From contig DUOR01000296.1 in the NCBI GenBank assembly GCA_012838715.1, forward strand, positions 1 through 5,692: DNA of 5,692 nt, given 5' to 3'. The position numbers were made by a program, and so were the translations under genes. Each line of letters begins with the position of its first letter. Within the stretch, counting starts at the first letter, position 1. The notes under the pieces were generated by a model. The model worked only from the letters and a program-made list of their open reading frames with translations, ran no database searches and was not told the origin of the DNA. Shown in pieces: positions 4,127-5,692 of the stretch. The DNA is from Actinomycetales bacterium. GTDB lineage: Bacteria; Actinomycetota; Actinomycetes; Mycobacteriales; Mycobacteriaceae.

Positions 4127-5692
4127 CGGCCGGCTCCTTCGCGGCGGACGCCTCGTCGAATGTGCCCGGCGGCGCGGCGACCTGCACCACCCGCGGGGCC
4201 CGGCCATGCACGACCCAACTGCCGCGCCCCGGCGGCCGCTGCACCGGCTTCACCCCGAGCAGCGGCCCGTCGTCACGCGTTCCGTCGAGGATCAGCGCCG
4301 TCGCGCCCTGGTCCTTCACCGCGCCGAGCACCGGATCGTGCAGCGCGCGCAGGGCCCCGCCGATTCGCCTGCCGACGACGACGTGCAGCCCGATATCCGC
4401 GGCATGCGGGATGAACTCGGCCAACGGGGCCAGCGGATTGCCGCGGGCGCCGGCGACGAGGTCGTAGTCGTCGACGAGAATCGCGATGTCCGGGCCATCC
4501 CACCAGTCCCGGGCCCGCAGCTGCGCGGGGGTGATGTCCGGGCCCGGCAGCCGGGACCGCAGTGCCGTCGCCAGTTCCGCCACCATCGGCGCGGCCACCG
4601 CCGGCGACCCCGCGTACCCGGCCAAACGGTCCTGCGGCACCAGTTCCATCAGGCCGCGCCGGTAGTCGATGACCAGGAACTTCAACTGCGGCCGGGACGC
4701 CAGCAGCAGCGCCGCCACGGTCCGCAGGGTCGTGGTGCGCCCGGACCCAGCCGAACCGAAGACCATCAGGTGGCGTTCGCGCTCCGGGTCGAAACGCACC
4801 GGGGCCAGGTTCTCCTCGTCCAGACCGACCGCGCCCTCGGCCTCCGCCCAACCGATGCGCCTGGGCAGCAGCTCCAGCGGTGGCACGGGCTCATCGCCGC
4901 GGGTACGGCACACCCCGGTGATGTCGTGGATCTCGGCGGCCCCGGAATCCGCGATGAGCACCGCGCACCCGTCGGGCGCCAAACCACGCCCGGGTGACTC
5001 CGGAACCAGCTTCGCGGCCTTGCGATCGACCACCGAATCGATCGCCTCCGCCTGCCGCAGCTCCACCCGCGTGCCCAGCAAATCCCGGACGGCGGGCCGC
5101 AACTCGGTCCACCGGTGCGCGGTCAGGGCGACGTGGACGCCGACGGACAGGCCGTCGGAAAGCATGGCCTGCACCCGATCGGCGAGGTCGAGGTGCTCCT
5201 GGCGCAACGCCGGCCACCCGTCGACGACCAGAAGCACGTCGGGCACGCCCGCGGCCCGCGCCGCCGCCGGTGAATGCCAGCCGCGCTCGCGGAACAGCTC
5301 CTCCCGCCGCGCGATGTCGCCCGACACCGCCGACACCACCCGATGCAGCTTTTCGACGTCGCCGCGGTGGGCCACCGACGCCACATGCGGCAGCGCGGCC
5401 ACGTCGGCGAGACCGCCGGCCCCGTAATCGATGACGTGGACGTGCAGCGCGGCCGCCGGGGTGGTCAACGCCAGCGAGGCCACCAGGGTGCGGGCCGCCG
5501 TCGTCTTGCCGGACCGCGGCGCACCGACGATGGCGACGTGCCCGCCCGTGCCCGACAGATCCAGCAGATACGGGTCCTGCCGCTGCAGCGCGGGCTTGTC
5601 GACGAGGCCCACGACCGCGCGCAACGGGCCGGCGGCCGAATCGGCGACGTCGGCAAGCGGCGTGCGCGCGGGCAACGGCGGCAGCCACACCC
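4119..5692 (-). CDS. eccC: EccC-type type VII secretion ATPase, C-terminal part (ATPase domains 2 and 3), 5' end outside the window
   Basis: FtsK/SpoIIIE-family motor and substrate receptor of the ESX (type VII) membrane complex, acting on the cytoplasmic side. The first complete codon is GTG (5690-5688) inside the family block VWLPPLP, so it is not a start. About 523 C-terminal residues are visible; whole EccC proteins usually exceed 1,100. Numbering from that codon, domain 2 has Walker A GAPRSGKT (56-63) and a Walker-B-like LLVVDGW (153-159), where Gly replaces the usual catalytic Glu. Domain 3 has GSAGSGRT (312-319), with Arg in place of the Walker A Lys, and ILVDDYDLV (404-412). Degenerate second and third ATPase domains are known in EccC and serve in substrate recognition and regulation more than turnover. 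TGA stop at 4121-4119. The next gene overlaps this end by 8 bases. Synteny with Rv3446c-esxU-esxT-rplM-rpsI points to the ESX-4 paralogue (eccC4). Confidence 0.95.
   Translation of the reverse strand, partial: VWLPPLPARTPLADVADSAAGPLRAVVGLVDKPALQRQDPYLLDLSGTGGHVAIVGAPRSGKTTAARTLVASLALTTPAAALHVHVIDYGAGGLADVAALPHVASVAHRGDVEKLHRVVSAVSGDIARREELFRERGWHSPAAARAAGVPDVLLVVDGWPALRQEHLDLADRVQAMLSDGLSVGVHVALTAHRWTELRPAVRDLLGTRVELRQAEAIDSVVDRKAAKLVPESPGRGLAPDGCAVLIADSGAAEIHDITGVCRTRGDEPVPPLELLPRRIGWAEAEGAVGLDEENLAPVRFDPERERHLMVFGSAGSGRTTTLRTVAALLLASRPQLKFLVIDYRRGLMELVPQDRLAGYAGSPAVAAPMVAELATALRSRLPGPDITPAQLRARDWWDGPDIAILVDDYDLVAGARGNPLAPLAEFIPHAADIGLHVVVGRRIGGALRALHDPVLGAVKDQGATALILDGTRDDGPLLGVKPVQRPPGRGSWVVHGRAPRVVQVAAPPGTFDEASAAKEPAGE
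4134..4139 (-). promoter_or_regulatory. Ribosome binding site deciding the GTG start of the Rv3446c-family gene
   Basis: AAGGAG on the minus strand, 7 bases before GTG 4126-4124 and located inside the last codons of eccC. It is the strongest Shine-Dalgarno match near this gene start and favours the GTG over the longer reading from 4207 and over ATG 4105. Confidence 0.75.

Noticed and set aside
3434..4414. Plus-strand open frame of 326 codons across the Rv3446c-family gene and the eccC end
   Set aside because: It is antisense to two well-supported genes; its arginine/alanine/proline composition is typical of a shadow frame.

Overview
The window is very GC-rich and every convincing gene lies on the minus strand. 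Read in transcription order (high to low coordinates) it holds: the C-terminal part of an EccC-type FtsK/SpoIIIE ATPase, a membrane protein of the Rv3446c type VII secretion-associated family, a pair of WXG100 proteins (EsxU-like, then EsxT-like), and the ribosomal protein genes rplM (L13) and rpsI (S9). This is the gene order of the mycobacterial ESX-4 locus (eccC4, Rv3446c, esxU, esxT, rplM, rpsI), so the window is the distal half of an ESX-4 type VII secretion locus joined to the L13-S9 operon. The L13 sequence, recalled from memory, looks closest to corynebacterial L13. The long acidic N-terminus of S9 and the composition also fit a high-GC Corynebacterium or close relative. The species cannot be fixed from the sequence alone.

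Layout. 5692-4119: eccC, entering from outside the window. 4126-2630: Rv3446c-family gene, overlapping eccC by 8 bases with its own good ribosome binding site. 2629-2324: a 306-base regulatory spacer with an ECF-type promoter match (GGAAC-N17-CGTCC), two strong hairpins, four tandem 17-base units and the esxU ribosome binding site. 2323-1994 and 1936-1646: esxU-like and esxT-like genes, separated by 57 bases with a small hairpin. 1645-1309: a large inverted repeat that probably terminates the esx transcript, directly followed by a sigma-70-type promoter (TTGGTC-N17-TAAGCT) and a leader of about 150 bases for rplM. 1308-302: rplM and rpsI, overlapping by 4 bases (GTGA). 301-1: no gene; tandem terminator-like hairpins behind rpsI, then short direct repeats.

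How it fits together. EccC is the cytoplasmic motor and substrate receptor of the ESX membrane complex. The Rv3446c-family protein is predicted to have a cytoplasmic N-terminal domain, one membrane helix and an outer C-terminal domain. EsxU and EsxT probably form the small helical-hairpin heterodimer that is exported. The motor and its partner are translationally coupled. The esx pair appears to have its own, probably stress-sigma-controlled, transcript. No new defence or mobile system is visible. The most interesting material is the regulatory spacer before esxU and the degenerate Hsp70/actin-like signature in the Rv3446c-family protein.
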